A DNA stretch of 64,000 nt, taken from NCBI GenBank assembly GCA_051453625.1, contig JBOZIK010000001.1:183236830-183300829 (forward strand). Reading direction: 5' to 3'. This stretch comes from Welwitschia mirabilis (Eukaryota > Gnetophyta > Gnetopsida > Welwitschiales). Position numbers and translations under genes: made by a program. Every line of letters starts with the position of its first letter. The first letter of the stretch is position 1. Shown in pieces: positions 1 through 11,959 of the stretch. Under the pieces are notes generated by a model. That model was not told the origin of the DNA. It did not search any database and saw only the letters and a list, made by a program, of their open reading frames with translations.

Positions 1-1276
1 GAAGGGGCTAAGAAAGTTAGCATGCTTAGTATGTAATGCCTTAGATTCCACTACATCAATGATCTTAAGATTCAAACTATGTCCTTCAATCTTGAATTCA
101 GTAGGAGGTAATGATTTAACTTTAATGATTCAACTTGATGTTGGTTTCTTTGAGCGGTATCTTATGGTGTAACCTAGTAATTTGGGAGTCATTCATAAGG
201 GACTTCTTAGTTAATGTTCCTTCCATCTAGGTTGTGCAGCAAAATTTCAAATGGAAGTTTAGATTCTATTCTAACCTCCATATAAGAATGCACATAAGAG
301 AGTCTACCTCAGCACGTTGTAATCGCGTCAGTGCATATGGGTCGATCGATAACACTTGAGATCTAGCTGAGGGTTTTTCATACTCATAGATTTGGTTTCA
401 GATGAGGAAACTTCACCCACAAAGGAAACTACCTGATTTCTCTTGGATTAAGGTCTAGGTCTTGAAACCATGGCTAAATGATTAGGGGTCTTTTATTAAA
501 GGGCCAAAATCCCTAGTCCAAAACTTTATACATTACTTTCTCAGAGGAAATATTATAGAGGAACATACCTCTATTGATATAAGTAACCTCTTTCAGGCCT
601 AAATAACTCCATTTTATACAGGCAAATTTCTACACACGAATTGGGCTTGGTCTGATTCCAAAGATGTAGCCTATTAAGCTGTTGTCCCATAAGGCATTTC
701 ATTCATCCCACTCTTATCTGTCTAATTAGACGCCATGTTTATTTGTGAATTCCTGAGGGAATAATTATAATCTTAGGCCATTTTTCTTGAATGGTTTCCT
801 GCAATAATGTCTTCCAAGAGGCCTTTTTTGTTTTTATAATTTGTAATTGTGTGAAGGTTTGCACTAGGAACTCAGTTATTTTTGAGATTTTAGGTCAAGC
901 AACTGGCTTTGCTTATGTTTTGAGGAACTAAAGGGATGCCAGCTACCATGGGAAGGAGCAATGAGAGTAGGGGAAAGCTACCGCACTTCTTTAAGCCTTA
1001 GCATGCTTGTGTCCTTCAGTCTTAAAAACTTAAGAAAATATTACTTGAATTAGAAACTATTAAGATATTATCTAAAGCCTTCATATCAAGTCATATCAAC
1101 AAATATCACAATATAATTCCAAGTGTAAAAATACTTGTAAGGAAGAGATGTGAGTAAAATAGTTCTATAATCCTACAAAGTTTTAAAAGATACTAAGAAG
1201 TTTAAGTCTAATCTAATACATATCTCTTACAAAATAGTCTATACAAGGAGTATATTAACACATGGTGTTAACAAAT
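1..1276. other. Left flank of the nested block, no intact gene
   Basis: This stretch lies outside the outermost retrotransposon and is less AT-rich than what follows. No ORF of useful length is present. On the minus strand, roughly 176 down to 1, one frame stays readable for about 58 codons with a single stop, which could be a decayed coding fragment; I do not recognise it. The last five bases (1272-1276, caaat) are the presumed left target duplication of element G2. Confidence 0.4.
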
Positions 1277-1690
1277 TAATGCCTCAAAAATAGATGCATA
1301 TTTATGCTATGTTCTTATCAAAGTTAATGAATAATATGTTAGCAATATGTTGTGGTATTATTATAATATATTATGTATTATTTTAAGCTAACTTTGTGAT
1401 GTAGTTGAGTTAAGTGGAGTCATCCTAAAAAAAGGAAAAATAATTGTAACAACTAGAAAAGTGGTGTAAAAGAGAAATAACAAGCTTACGACAATTATGT
1501 CTATAAATATGCATTATAGAGGAGGCAAAAGGATCTTTTTTAGAATCTTAAAGAAAAGCTAAAAATCATGTATAAGCTAAAGAGATCATATTGGAAGAAC
1601 TATAAAGTAACTTCCTAAGCTACTATACCTATTATGAAAACATAAGAAGTATCTAATTACTAGATTTTCTTAATAAGTAATACAAGTTAT
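1277..1690 (+). repeat. G2 5' LTR, left part
   Basis: It aligns with 57285-57707 of the 3' LTR over its whole length. A TATA-like box (TATAAATA) lies at 1502-1509 and the same box is at 57518-57525 in the 3' LTR. It begins TAATG, against TGATG in the 3' copy. It ends with gttat (1686-1690), the target duplicated by copia A. Confidence 0.85.
1502..1509 (+). promoter_or_regulatory. TATA-like box of G2 5' LTR
   Basis: TATAAATA is followed closely by a GC-richer stretch and occurs at the same place in both G2 LTRs. It is the likely core promoter of the element; initiation is inferred. Confidence 0.5.
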
Positions 1691-2107
1691 TGTTAAGTTA
1701 TTTTTACCAAGTTGATGTCAAACTAATATATCTAGTGTAGCAAAATCTGCTACAATTTTTAAAGAAAATAATAGTCCTTATAGGTTAAAAGTAATCCAAC
1801 ATTTTTCACTAGCTTCACTTGAATCTAATAATGATAGAACAAATAAGGAGTCGACCAGATCCCAGAGGGATCAACCAAACCTATACCAAATTTTATCTAA
1901 TCAATTTATTAAGGGGTTAACTAGATCCCAAATGGGTCAATTGAACCTATATCAAAAATTATCAAATCAATTTATTTAGGGATCAACTGGATTTCATAAG
2001 AATCAACCGAACCTATTTTAAAAATGTTTTATAAAAAGTTCAAAATTGGTCAATAGAATAAAAAAATGGATTGACTGGACCTGGACCATATACAGTCAAC
2101 TAAATTC
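1691..2107 (+). repeat. Copia A 5' LTR, left part
   Basis: It starts TGTTAAGTTATTTTTACC and matches 36204-36610 of the 3' LTR. The second half holds degenerate GGTCGACC-type motifs alternating with short spacers. It ends with aattc (2103-2107), the target of the minus-strand copia insertion that resumes at 28818. Confidence 0.85.
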
Positions 2108-3368
2108 TAAAGGATCTGGAATCCTAAAGGGGGAGGGGAGATGAAAAGGATTTAAAAAAAAATACACTCAAAATATATCTTCACAAGTACTAAAAACTAA
2201 AAGATATTTGTGCATATAAAATACAAAAATTAATCTAAAAGAAAAGATAACTAAAAGTACAAAATACCAATGAAAATAGACACATGATTTATAGTGATTT
2301 GAAAAACCCCCTACTCCACTCTTAAAGATCAGCTTCTTCCCAAGCTTGATCTAGATCTTCACTAATTACTTTTCAAATATTTCAAGTTTACCTGTAACCT
2401 TTTACAATTGAACTTTTTAGAGGCTCATTCTTAACCTCTAGAGAGAATGCTTTTTGATGATAATATCATGCCATAATGCATAGGTTTCACTAGATTTAAA
2501 ATATAATAATGAGGTAGATGCACTGCTTGAGATGATAATACAATCCACATACATACAATGTAAACTAATTAACCAAGTATAGATGATAACAAAAGATGTT
2601 TGCTCATCTTTGATTAGATAGAAAGTGTGCTAAGAAGTCATGCAATGATTTTAATGGTTAACAAATATATAAGAGAAACTTTTTAGGGTTTTACAAGTGT
2701 AAGAGGTTCTCCAATAGATAAAAAATGTGAGACTAAATGGCTAGAAAAATCTCATTTCCATCATGATCGATCGACCCCTCAAAATATCTAGCTAACCCCA
2801 TCAAGTGCTATCACTGAAGTTGGTTATCTTCATCTTTTTCTGGTTGACTCAAGTTTCTTATGACTTCATATCTGGTCGATCCCTCAGGACCTAGTTGACT
2901 ACACGTTTGATTGATCACATTTTGGTCTAGATGACCTCATGCCTAGAAAAATGTAAAATAATATTTATGACTTAGGTTCAGTTGATCCCTAAGGTATCCA
3001 GTCGATCCCTTGATTAGAAAAGATGAAAACATTTCACTTTAGGTATGGTCAATCCCTCTATAATTTGGTTGAACCCTTGATGATTAGATGTGATAAATTT
3101 ATTGCTCAAGTCTAGCTAACCCCTTCGGAATCTAGTCAACCCCTTAGTAATCTATTTTTAAAAATTCTTAGTATAGGTTCCATTGACTCCTTAGGTATTT
3201 GGTTGACCCTTTTAAGGGTTTGAAAGTTGTCAAGTTTAGGTAAGGTTTATGATAAATGACTGTAGCTTCTAACCTATAAGGATTAATATTTTCTGCTAAG
3301 AATACAAGACATTTTACTAAAATAGAAAATGTTAGTTTGACATCAACTTAACAAATCTTAACTTAACA
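2108..3368 (-). repeat. Minus-strand copia LTR (first copy)
   Basis: This full-length LTR of about 1.26 kb starts TAAAGGATC and ends CTTAACA, the reverse complements of a copia LTR end and start. It is not followed by the usual polypurine tract (ctccccctttgaca): AT-rich sequence follows at 3369. It may be a solo LTR, or the wrong partner at the contig end near 4548. Confidence 0.8.
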
Positions 3369-3640
3369 ATCTTAAATTATTGAAATAGTTTTAACTTATA
3401 TAAATGATCATTATTCATATTAAAAAAAATAGAATTTTTAAATAAATGATTATAAGCTAATTATCCTTATAAAATTATTTAAAAATTGAAGTTACCATGG
3501 ATATAGTTAACTTTATGATTATTTAGGAATTAAGATTATCCTAAATATAATTAATTTTATAACTATTTAGAAATTGCATTATCATAAATATAATTAAGTA
3601 AATGTGGTCTAACTTAAACCATGGATTTGATACCATTACA

Positions 3641-4150
3641 TGACACCCTAAATTTATTAAGCACTATTTTTAGTACTGGATTATTTAAAGCACTTAGAAG
3701 CACCTAGAATTAGCTTTACATTTTAGTCTATTTGTATATTTTAAGGAAAAATAAATAATATATAAATCATTTTTAATATAATTAATTAAAGATAATTTTG
3801 GTTTTTGAATAGTACTGATGTCATTTTCTTATTCCATATTTCTTCTTATGCCTTTACCACATAGAGATATCTTACGTATGATTGATGAGATGTAAACTTA
3901 TTGTAATACACACATGGATATATGTTTAGGATAATTCTTAACCAATATGAGACAAAGTGCTATATTAATGGCATTTTAAATTTATATTTGGCCATCACCT
4001 AGACATGAGTTAGTTCTACTTTAAATTCTAAATTGTAAAAGACATAGCTAGGTTTAATTTCATAGGCTTAAATATTACCTTACTATACCATAAAAAATTT
4101 AACAAGTGATATGTTATGTGAATGCATACTTACAAGTAATTTCACACCCA
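3641..4150 (+). repeat. LTR-like repeat of the TGTAACACCC type (older copy)
   Basis: It starts tgacaccctaaattt and aligns over about 500 bases with the repeat that begins at 63393 (tgtaacaccctaacttt), including a shared central stretch ending near 'cataggctta'. TGTAACACCC is a common start for plant gypsy LTRs. The internal region is not visible at either copy. The 272 bases before it (3369-3640) are AT-rich and unassigned. Confidence 0.5.
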
Positions 4151-4155
4151 CATAC

Positions 4156-4186
<31 letters not shown>
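4151..4186. repeat. (CA)n microsatellite
   Basis: A run of CA units with a few imperfect ACCC interruptions at its left end. Confidence 0.85.
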
Positions 4187-4380
4187 TTCTATGTTCAAGT
4201 AAGATCACACTAGGGATACTAATATCATAAAGCTAAACTCAACTTTTACCAAAATCACTAAAAATTTCATTTGATGTATAATCCTAGTATCATTATTCCA
4301 AAAGAATAATATGTGGTAGATAAATAGTAAAGATCATAAAAAGCTAATTTTTATAACTATCACATAGTGATTATGTATTG

Positions 4381-4548
4381 CAAGTAAGAGAGAGTGTGCA
4401 AGTAAGAGAGTGAGTGAGTGAGTGAGTGGTTGAAATAGAGAGAGAGCGAGAGGCAGAGGGAGAGGGAGAGGGAGAGAAGGGAGAAGGAATAGAGAGGTAG
4501 AGATAGATAGAGAGATATAAAGAGAGAGAGAGAGAGAGAGAGAGAGAG
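4381..4548. repeat. (GA)n-rich simple repeat ending at an assembly gap
   Basis: Purine-rich GAGA/GAGT/AGAT units become a pure (AG)n run that stops at the N gap 4549-4648. The simple repeat is a likely reason the contig ended here. Confidence 0.85.
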
Positions 4549-4648
4549 NNNNNNNNNNNNNNNNNNNNNNNNNNNNNNNNNNNNNNNNNNNNNNNNNNNN
4601 NNNNNNNNNNNNNNNNNNNNNNNNNNNNNNNNNNNNNNNNNNNNNNNN
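4549..4648. other. Assembly gap (100 N) with repeated flank
   Basis: The first roughly 110 bases after the gap repeat 2101-2212 almost exactly, including seven bases of copia A flank before the LTR starts. The right contig therefore seems to start at the same insertion junction as 2101, so 2108-4548 may be an alternative or misplaced segment. Confidence 0.75.
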
Positions 4649-4655
4649 TAAATTC

Positions 4656-5878
4656 TAAAGGATCTGGAATCCTAAAGGGGGAGGGGAGATGAATAGGATT
4701 TAAAAAAAAATACACTCAAAATATATCTTCACAAGTACTAAAAACTAAAAGATATTTATGCATATGAAATACAAAAATTAATCTTAAAAAAAAAACTAAA
4801 AGTACAAAATACCAATGGAGATAGACACATGATTTATAATGGTTTGGGAAACATCCTATTTCATTCTTGGTAATCATCTTTTATCCAAGCCTGATCCAAA
4901 TCTTCATTAATCACTTTCTAATTATTTCAAGTTCATTTATAACCTTCTATAATCAAACTTTTTAGAGGCTCAGTCTCAACCCTTAGAGGAAATACTTTTC
5001 GATAACAATAATGTGCTGTAATGCACAAGTTTCACTAGATCTAAAGTACAATAATGATATTACTACATAGGTTGACATGTTATCATAATCCATATATGTA
5101 TAGAGCAAATTGATTAACTAAAGCACTGATGATCATAAAAGATGTTTTCTCATTTTTGGTTAGATGGAAGATATGCCAAAAAATTCTACAGTGATTTCGA
5201 TAGTTGACAAATATATAGGAAATACATTTTAGGGTTTTATAGGTAAATCAAATTCTCTAATGGATAGAAACAAAAGGCCAATAGCTAGAAAAATCTCCTT
5301 TATATCATAATTGATTGACCCCTTGAAATGTTTGGTTGACCCCATTAAGTACCATTACTAAAGTCAATTGCCCTCATCTTCTTCCAGTCAACCCAAGCTT
5401 CTTATGTCTCCACATTTGGTCGAATGTACCAGTCGATCCTCAAGGATCTGATTGACTGCATGTCCAGTTAACTATATTTTGATCTAGTCAATCCCATGTG
5501 TAGAAAAATGTAGAATAAAATTTTTTATCACAGGTCCAGTTAACCCCTTAGTAATTTGGTAGACCCCTTGATCACAAGAGATGAAAATATTTTACTCCAA
5601 GTCTAGTTGATTTGTCATAAATCTGGTCGACTCCTTAATAATCAGATGTAACAAGTCTATTGTAGATATCTGTTTGATTACTTAAGAGTCTGATTAACCC
5701 CTTAGTAGTATGTCTTTGATAGTTCTTAGTATAGGTTTAGTTGACCTCTTAGGAATACAGTCAATCCCTTTAAGGGTTTGAAACTTATCAGGTTTAAGTA
5801 AGGTTTGTGATAAATGTTTACTAATTTCTACAAAGAACACACCACATTTTATTACACTAGAAAATTTTAGTTTGACAT
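4656..5878 (-). repeat. Copia B 3' LTR, left part (interrupted by G1)
   Basis: This minus-orientation LTR starts TAAAGGATC and runs to gacat (5874-5878), the target duplicated by G1. The LTR resumes at 18582 and ends at 18606. Its middle (about 5310-5770) carries the degenerate GGTCGACC array typical of this family. Confidence 0.82.
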
Positions 5879-7546
5879 TGATGCACATCCAAATTGTATG
5901 TGTTTGATGAGGTGTTATGAGCTATTTTGCAGGACATTTATACAGGTTTAGATGCAATTCTAAGGGTTATGAAAAGTTGATGAATGATCATAGAAACATG
6001 CAATTCTTAACATGTTTAGAGTTATTTCTAGAAATCTTCTAATACTTAGTGTTATGAAGGAATANNNNNNNNNNNNNNNNNNNNNNNNNNNNNNNNNNNN
6101 NNNNNNNNNNNNNNNNNNNNNNNNNNNNNNNNNNNNNNNNNNNNNNNNNNNNNNNNNNNNNNNNTAAGGATTATGAAAAGTTAATGAATGATCACAGAAA
6201 CATGCAATTCTTAACATGTTTAGAGTCATTTCTAGAAATCTTCTAATACTTAGTGTTATGAAGGAATATTAATGATCTAAAAGGTATACTTCCCTTAAGC
6301 TGGAAAGATAAGGAAAACTATTATCCTCCTTGTCATCCCCACGATAGATAAGATGACAGTTGAGGATGCTGACATGGATTAGAACTAGAACCNNNNNNNN
6401 NNNNNNNNNNNNNNNNNNNNNNNNNNNNNNNNNNNNNNNNNNNNNNNNNNNNNNNNNNNNNNNNNNNNNNNNNNNNNNNNNNNNNNNNNNNNAAGGAATA
6501 TTAATGATCTAAAAGGTATACTTCCCTTAAGCTGGAAAGATAAGGAAAATTATTATCCTCCTTGTCATCCCCACGACAGATAAGATGACAGTTGAGGATG
6601 CTGACATGGATTAGAACTAGAACCAATGAAGTACTCTTTTCTGAAGAAGTGTCATCCCTAGTGTCATCCTCGTGACATGCAAGATGACAACTGATAACTC
6701 ATCGATCATCATCCCAGGTGTGGTTCCCATATTAATTAGGATGACAACTAAAACAACTAGTCAACTTTGTCCATTTCATCCATTTCTTTCTCTGATTTGA
6801 GCACATTTTTCAGTGCATTTTGAGTGATGGTTATGCCTTCTTTACTACATAAATAAACCTTTCCTTTGATCCTCCTATTATCTTTAATGAACTGGAAATT
6901 CTTGTAATAGGAGATCGAAGGGTGGGAGATCCATCTTGAGTATTTATAAAAAGACATTTCCTTGGTGTTAGACTATGCATCTTTCATTGAAGTAAGGCTA
7001 TTTTGTAATTTGCATGCTAGTTTAATTCATAATATAAACTCTATTTCTTTTGTTCATTAATACTTTTAATATTTCTTATACTTTATATTATTCTTGATTC
7101 GGTGATAGTCTCATTAATGATATAGGTCTAGAAGGAAATCTTTGTTAAGGTTAATAATATTAGTTTAAAAGCTTTTTGCATTACATTCTATTCAACTTAT
7201 TTGATAGCCTAAGTTGGTCTCAGTTAGTGACAGNNNNNNNNNNCTGATTTAGGTTATATAGGATCAACCTTCCTGACAAGTCAATCTAGTAATTGAATAG
7301 ATGTTCATCTAGATTAAGTACATTTACATTGCCTTGCATGTTTAGTTTCTTACATTATTTTTAAGTTTAGGATATAATATTTTCTTTGAAAATCAATTCT
7401 CCTTTTCATCTCATATACTTTTAATGGATTTATGATATTTGGATCACTTCCATTTATACTAGTGTGTTGTATTTGTAACATATATAAATTTGTGATTAAG
7501 AGAATTTAATAAAAGACAAAAAGTTATAAAATTATACACCCGAGCA
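5879..7546 (+). repeat. G1 5' LTR with two artefactual duplications
   Basis: It aligns end to end with 17367-18576 (1,210 bp). The extra length comes from two 100-N gaps (6065-6164 and 6393-6492), each flanked by the same 100-130 bases. A 10-N gap (7234-7243) lies where the 3' LTR reads tctccctagtt. A TATA-like stretch is near 6848. Motifs GTCATC and GATGAC recur at about 6322-6375 and 6647-6745. Confidence 0.85.
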
Positions 7547-7959
7547 TCTTGCAATCATCGCTAAGAAAGGCTATTGAGGAGCATGAGGATTGTCATCACT
7601 TAGATGAGTAGATCAAAGTTTAGTTTGAATATTTAGCTGTAGCAACATTATATTTCTATTTAAGAATTATAGGTTCTATTCACAGTTCTCGATTTTTATC
7701 AATGTATAATAATAGCTTATCATCCCCTCTATCGTCCACATGATATTAAGAATGACAACATAGATTTTCTAGTTTATTTTTTCTCTATAAATTTTTATTT
7801 CTATAACATTAGCAATAGTAAAATAACTATCGTCTTCTTTGTCATCTTCATGACAAGGTGGACGACAACCTGATTTTCTACTTATGGCTTTCTATTTATG
7901 AAAATTTTATTTGAGTTCAGTAATACTCTATTTTTGTCGTAACCTGTGTGTTTTCCACA
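7547..7959 (+). other. G1 leader between LTR and gag
   Basis: There is no clear primer-binding site: the 20 bases after the LTR only loosely resemble the Athila-type site. Two more GTCATC..GATGAC clusters occur at about 7712-7765 and 7835-7870, so the LTR motif array continues into the leader. Confidence 0.45.
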
Positions 7960-9068
7960 ATCAAGAGAAATATTATTGATAGAAAAAAATATCAGAGAAG
8001 AATTAGTTAACTTTAAATTAAAATATGGTACACAATATTCAGGTGCATATAATATCCATTCTGAGTTTATCTTTTCAGAATCTAATTCTATGAAAGAAAA
8101 TTCTTTAAAAAGTAATTTAGAATAAAATAGTTCTAAAAAGTTAAATGCTTTGAAAAAACAAAAACATGTCATAGGGTCTTCAATCCCTTGTCCTAATGTA
8201 AATCTTACTCTTAAGGAACTAATAGCTAATAAAAAGTGGGAAATACAAACTTCTTTTAATTTATCCTCAAGAGATTATGTTAAATTAAAAAATCCCATTT
8301 TTAGGGGTGAAAATAAGGAGCACTCCCTCCAATACATTGCAAACATTGAATAGTTAATTCTTACCTCTGAAAATAGAAAAAAAAAATTAGTGATCATACC
8401 TATATGGTCATTTTTTCCATTACGTGGAAAGGAAAGGCAAAACTTTAGTTAAGAACTATTTCTCATAAGAGTTTAAAAACTTAAAACCAAGTTTAGAAGG
8501 CTTTCATTAAAATATTTATGAGTAAAGCAAACATTAAGAAGAAAAAAAAGTGACTAATTTCTAATAATAATCAAATGAGGATTATGCTTTTACATATGAA
8601 CATTTCTTTATTACAATTCATTCTAAACCAATAGATTCTTTCACACAAGAAGAGCTAATAGATTACTTGTATAGTGAATTAAATAGCTAAACAAAATAAC
8701 CCGTAGATTCTTTTTGTGATGGAAACCTAATGAAACTTACATTAGAAAATGCTTGAAAAACATTATAAGGACTTATTGAGATGAGCCAAACTTAGCCAAA
8801 ACTGATAGCAAGAGACAATAGCACTATAGGATAAATCATCAAAAATTTAAAAGAAGTAAAATAAGAAAATGAGGTAGATAAAATAGAAACTGAACCTATA
8901 AATTTAATTAAAGACTTTACAACAACTTTGGAAAAATATGCTAAGATAATCCTAGATACAAATTCAATAACTAAAAATAGTGTTTTGCCAACATGTGACT
9001 TATGTGAAGATAACTACTACATTATCAAGAATACAAGGAGAAAATATATGAATAAGTTTATGCTTTTA
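7960..9068 (+). pseudogene. gag: G1 gag, first copy (decayed, cut by gap)
   Basis: It would encode the structural Gag that forms the virus-like particle. Readable pieces include an ORF at 8150-8353 with a LTLKELIANKKWEI stretch, and a later stretch matching the Athila Gag core, where an 'FPxxxKGK' block precedes the Trp-containing region. The same segment reappears at 9240-10360 with roughly 15-20% differences, and this copy stops exactly at the 100-N gap 9069-9168, at a point where the second copy continues. It is either a real partial duplication or a second copy placed in line by scaffolding. Confidence 0.6.
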
Positions 9069-9189
9069 NNNNNNNNNNNNNNNNNNNNNNNNNNNNNNNN
9101 NNNNNNNNNNNNNNNNNNNNNNNNNNNNNNNNNNNNNNNNNNNNNNNNNNNNNNNNNNNNNNNNNNNNTTTATTTTATTTTTATTATTT

Positions 9190-11030
9190 TCTATTTAAAA
9201 TATGATCTGATATGGTCAATTCAGATAAGAAATATTAGAGAGAAATGCTACTGATAGAAGAAAATATTAGAGAAGAAATAGTTGACTTTGAAATAGAATC
9301 AGATACACAATTCCCAAGTGTATACAATGTCCTTCTAAATTTGTCTTTTTAGAATCTAATTCTATGAAAGAAAATTTTTTCGAAGATAATTTAGAAGAAT
9401 ATAGTTTTAAGATGTTGAACACTACACAAAAACAAAAACAAGTCATAGGGCCTTCGACCCCTTATTCTAATGTAAATCTTACCCTCAAGGAACTAATACC
9501 CAATAAAAGATAAGAAATACAAACTCCTTTTGACTTATCCCTAAGAGATGATGTTGAATTGAAAAATTTAAATTCCTATTCAATCTTTAGTGGTAAAAAT
9601 AATGAGGATCCCCTCCAATACATTACAAACATGCAAAATTAGAAAGAAAAATATTGGTAATCATACACACATGGTTATTTTTCCAATTACATTAAAAGGA
9701 AAGGAAAAACTTTGATTAAGAAATATACCCTACAAGAGTCTTAAAACTTTAAATCAAGTTCAAAAAGCTTTTATTAAGAGACTTATAAGTGAAGTAATTA
9801 TTAGGAAGAAAAGAAAATGAGGTAAATAATTTCCAATAATAACCAAATGAGGATTATGCTCACACATATGAATACTTCATTATCATAATTCATTCTAATC
9901 CAATAGATGCTTTTACATGAGAAGAGATATAAGATTACTTTTATAGTAGACTAAATAGCCAAACAAAACAAGTTGTAGATTTCTCATATCATAAAAATCT
10001 AATGAACCTCATGTTAGAAAATTCTTGGAAAATATTAGAAAAACTTATTGAGGTAAGCCAAACTTGGCCAAAATCAACATTGAGAAGTAACCACACTATA
10101 TAATAAATCATCAAAGATTTAAAAGAAGTAAAACAAGAAAAGGAGGTAGATAAGACAGAAAACAAAAAACTTGAAAATTTAATTAAAGACTTTACAACAA
10201 CTTTGGAGAAATATACTGAGATGATTCTAGATGAAAAATTAGAAATTGAAAAAGTGTTGTATCAACATGTGACTTATGTAAAGATAAATATCACATAACC
10301 AAGGATTATCCACTATTGTCAACCTACAAGGATAACATATATGAATAATTTTATGCTTTTAATCAAAAATTTTCAAACTTCCAAAACCAAAACCAAAATC
10401 AAAATCAAAACTAGTCATAACCTAGGATGCATACACAATCTAATTTTCAAATCTTTGACAATAAATTTAAAAATTTTCAAACTAATTTTCAACCTATTAA
10501 AATCAATTTGAAAATTCAAACTTTTAACCAAGTTCATTAAATCAAAATGATTCACTTAGAAATTCTGTAGATGAACTTAGAAAATCATGAGAAATAATAA
10601 ACTCTAGCATTGAAAACTTAATAAATGTCCTTTAACAAACCATATTAGCAAACCAAAGACCACAAGGATCATTAGCAACATAACCTTATTAAATCCTAAT
10701 AAAGTAAGAAAAAATTATAAGGTTGTAACATGAAGTAGACATGAAGAAAATCCTCCTCCTTATAAAGCAAAAACCTCCCGAAACAACATTAGAGATGATG
10801 AGGAAGAATAAGATATCAAAATACTATAAAATCATAACTTCCCTTCTCATGATAAAAGTAAAAATAAAAATTCTTAAGAAATAGAAAAGAAACCAGCTAT
10901 CATTCTAAAAACTTTTACAAGAAAACACAAAGTACTCTAAGCTATGAAAAGCTTTAATAAGAAGAAAATAAAAATGAATTATTCCTACTAAAGTCTTTTT
11001 ATCCCAATTTCTCACAAACGTAGTATTACA
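9190..11030 (+). pseudogene. gag: G1 gag, second copy (decayed)
   Basis: It covers the whole gag length in several frames. Near 9940 the text matches the Athila Gag signature around 'FYSRLNSQTKQVVD'. Near 10262-10310 a cysteine-rich stretch reads CDLCKDKYHITKDYP, a remnant of the zinc knuckle: the first two Cys and the His survive, the last Cys is gone. A downstream block is rich in Asn, Gln and Lys, partly from CCAAAA-type repeats at 10380-10410. No start codon can be fixed. Confidence 0.6.
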
Positions 11031-11039
11031 AAAATCTCC

Positions 11040-11660
11040 AAAATTTAAGATCTAGGGGCAGTAACAATTAGCGTTACATTACAAGGTAATAAAAGAATAA
11101 AAAATATTTAATCAACATTAGATTAGGTGTTAACATCATGCCATTACACATTTATAAGAGACTTTGTTTAGAAGATAGAATGAATCCTATTTGGTTTATC
11201 TTAAAATTAGCAGATACATTAATTAAGAATCATTAGGAGTTATTAAATATTTAGTGATTCAAATTTAAGAGGCATTCTACCCAATGGATGTGGTTGTAAT
11301 AGAATTCAAACATAACGGAGGTTATCCATTACTTCTAGGAAGAGCCTTCTGTGCAACAACCCATTCCATTATCAATACAAGAACTGGGATGATGAAGTGT
11401 CATTTAGGGAGTAAAAAGTTTTTAATTAGAGTTTTTGATGCAGTTGAGAAAGACCTAAGTGATGAATGGGACATAGAAAATAAAATTAAATCAACCTTAT
11501 TCTTGCAACATCGTCTACTTGAATAAAGATGGCTAATGTCTAATGAACCTATGCTTTATGATAATCCACTTAAAATTGAAAACTTAAAAGCTTTTTATAC
11601 ATTCAACTTTGTGCATTCAGAAGATGATATTTTAGATAAAAATAAAGAAGAAATAAAACC
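11040..11660 (+). pseudogene. G1 protease region (decayed)
   Basis: The Gag-Pol aspartic protease of gypsy elements cuts the polyprotein. Near 11052 the frame reads DLGAVTISVTL, where the family has a DxGA active site. An open stretch of 80 codons (11284-11526) carries PLLLGRAFCATTHSIINTRTG, close to the Athila 'LILGRPFLATARALID' flap-to-C-terminal segment. The two parts are in different frames, so at least one frameshift lies between them. A linker to RT follows. Confidence 0.68.
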
Positions 11661-11959
11661 CTTATCACAAGAAAGTCCAACTATTAACAACAAAGAAAAA
11701 TTCACACTTTGAGGTAGATCATCTACTACATGAATCTATAACAGAAATTGAAAATATTAATTTAAATTTGAATCTAAAACATCTTTCTAGTGAAGTGAAG
11801 TAAATTTTTCTATATAATGATTAAAATAAAGCTCTAATAATTAATGAAAATCTCTTTCCTAAATAAGATTTAATTTTAATCTCTCTTTTGAGTTCCAAAA
11901 TTCATGAATTCGCTTAGTCTCATAAAGATTTATTTGCCATTTCTCCTTCTATTATTTAG

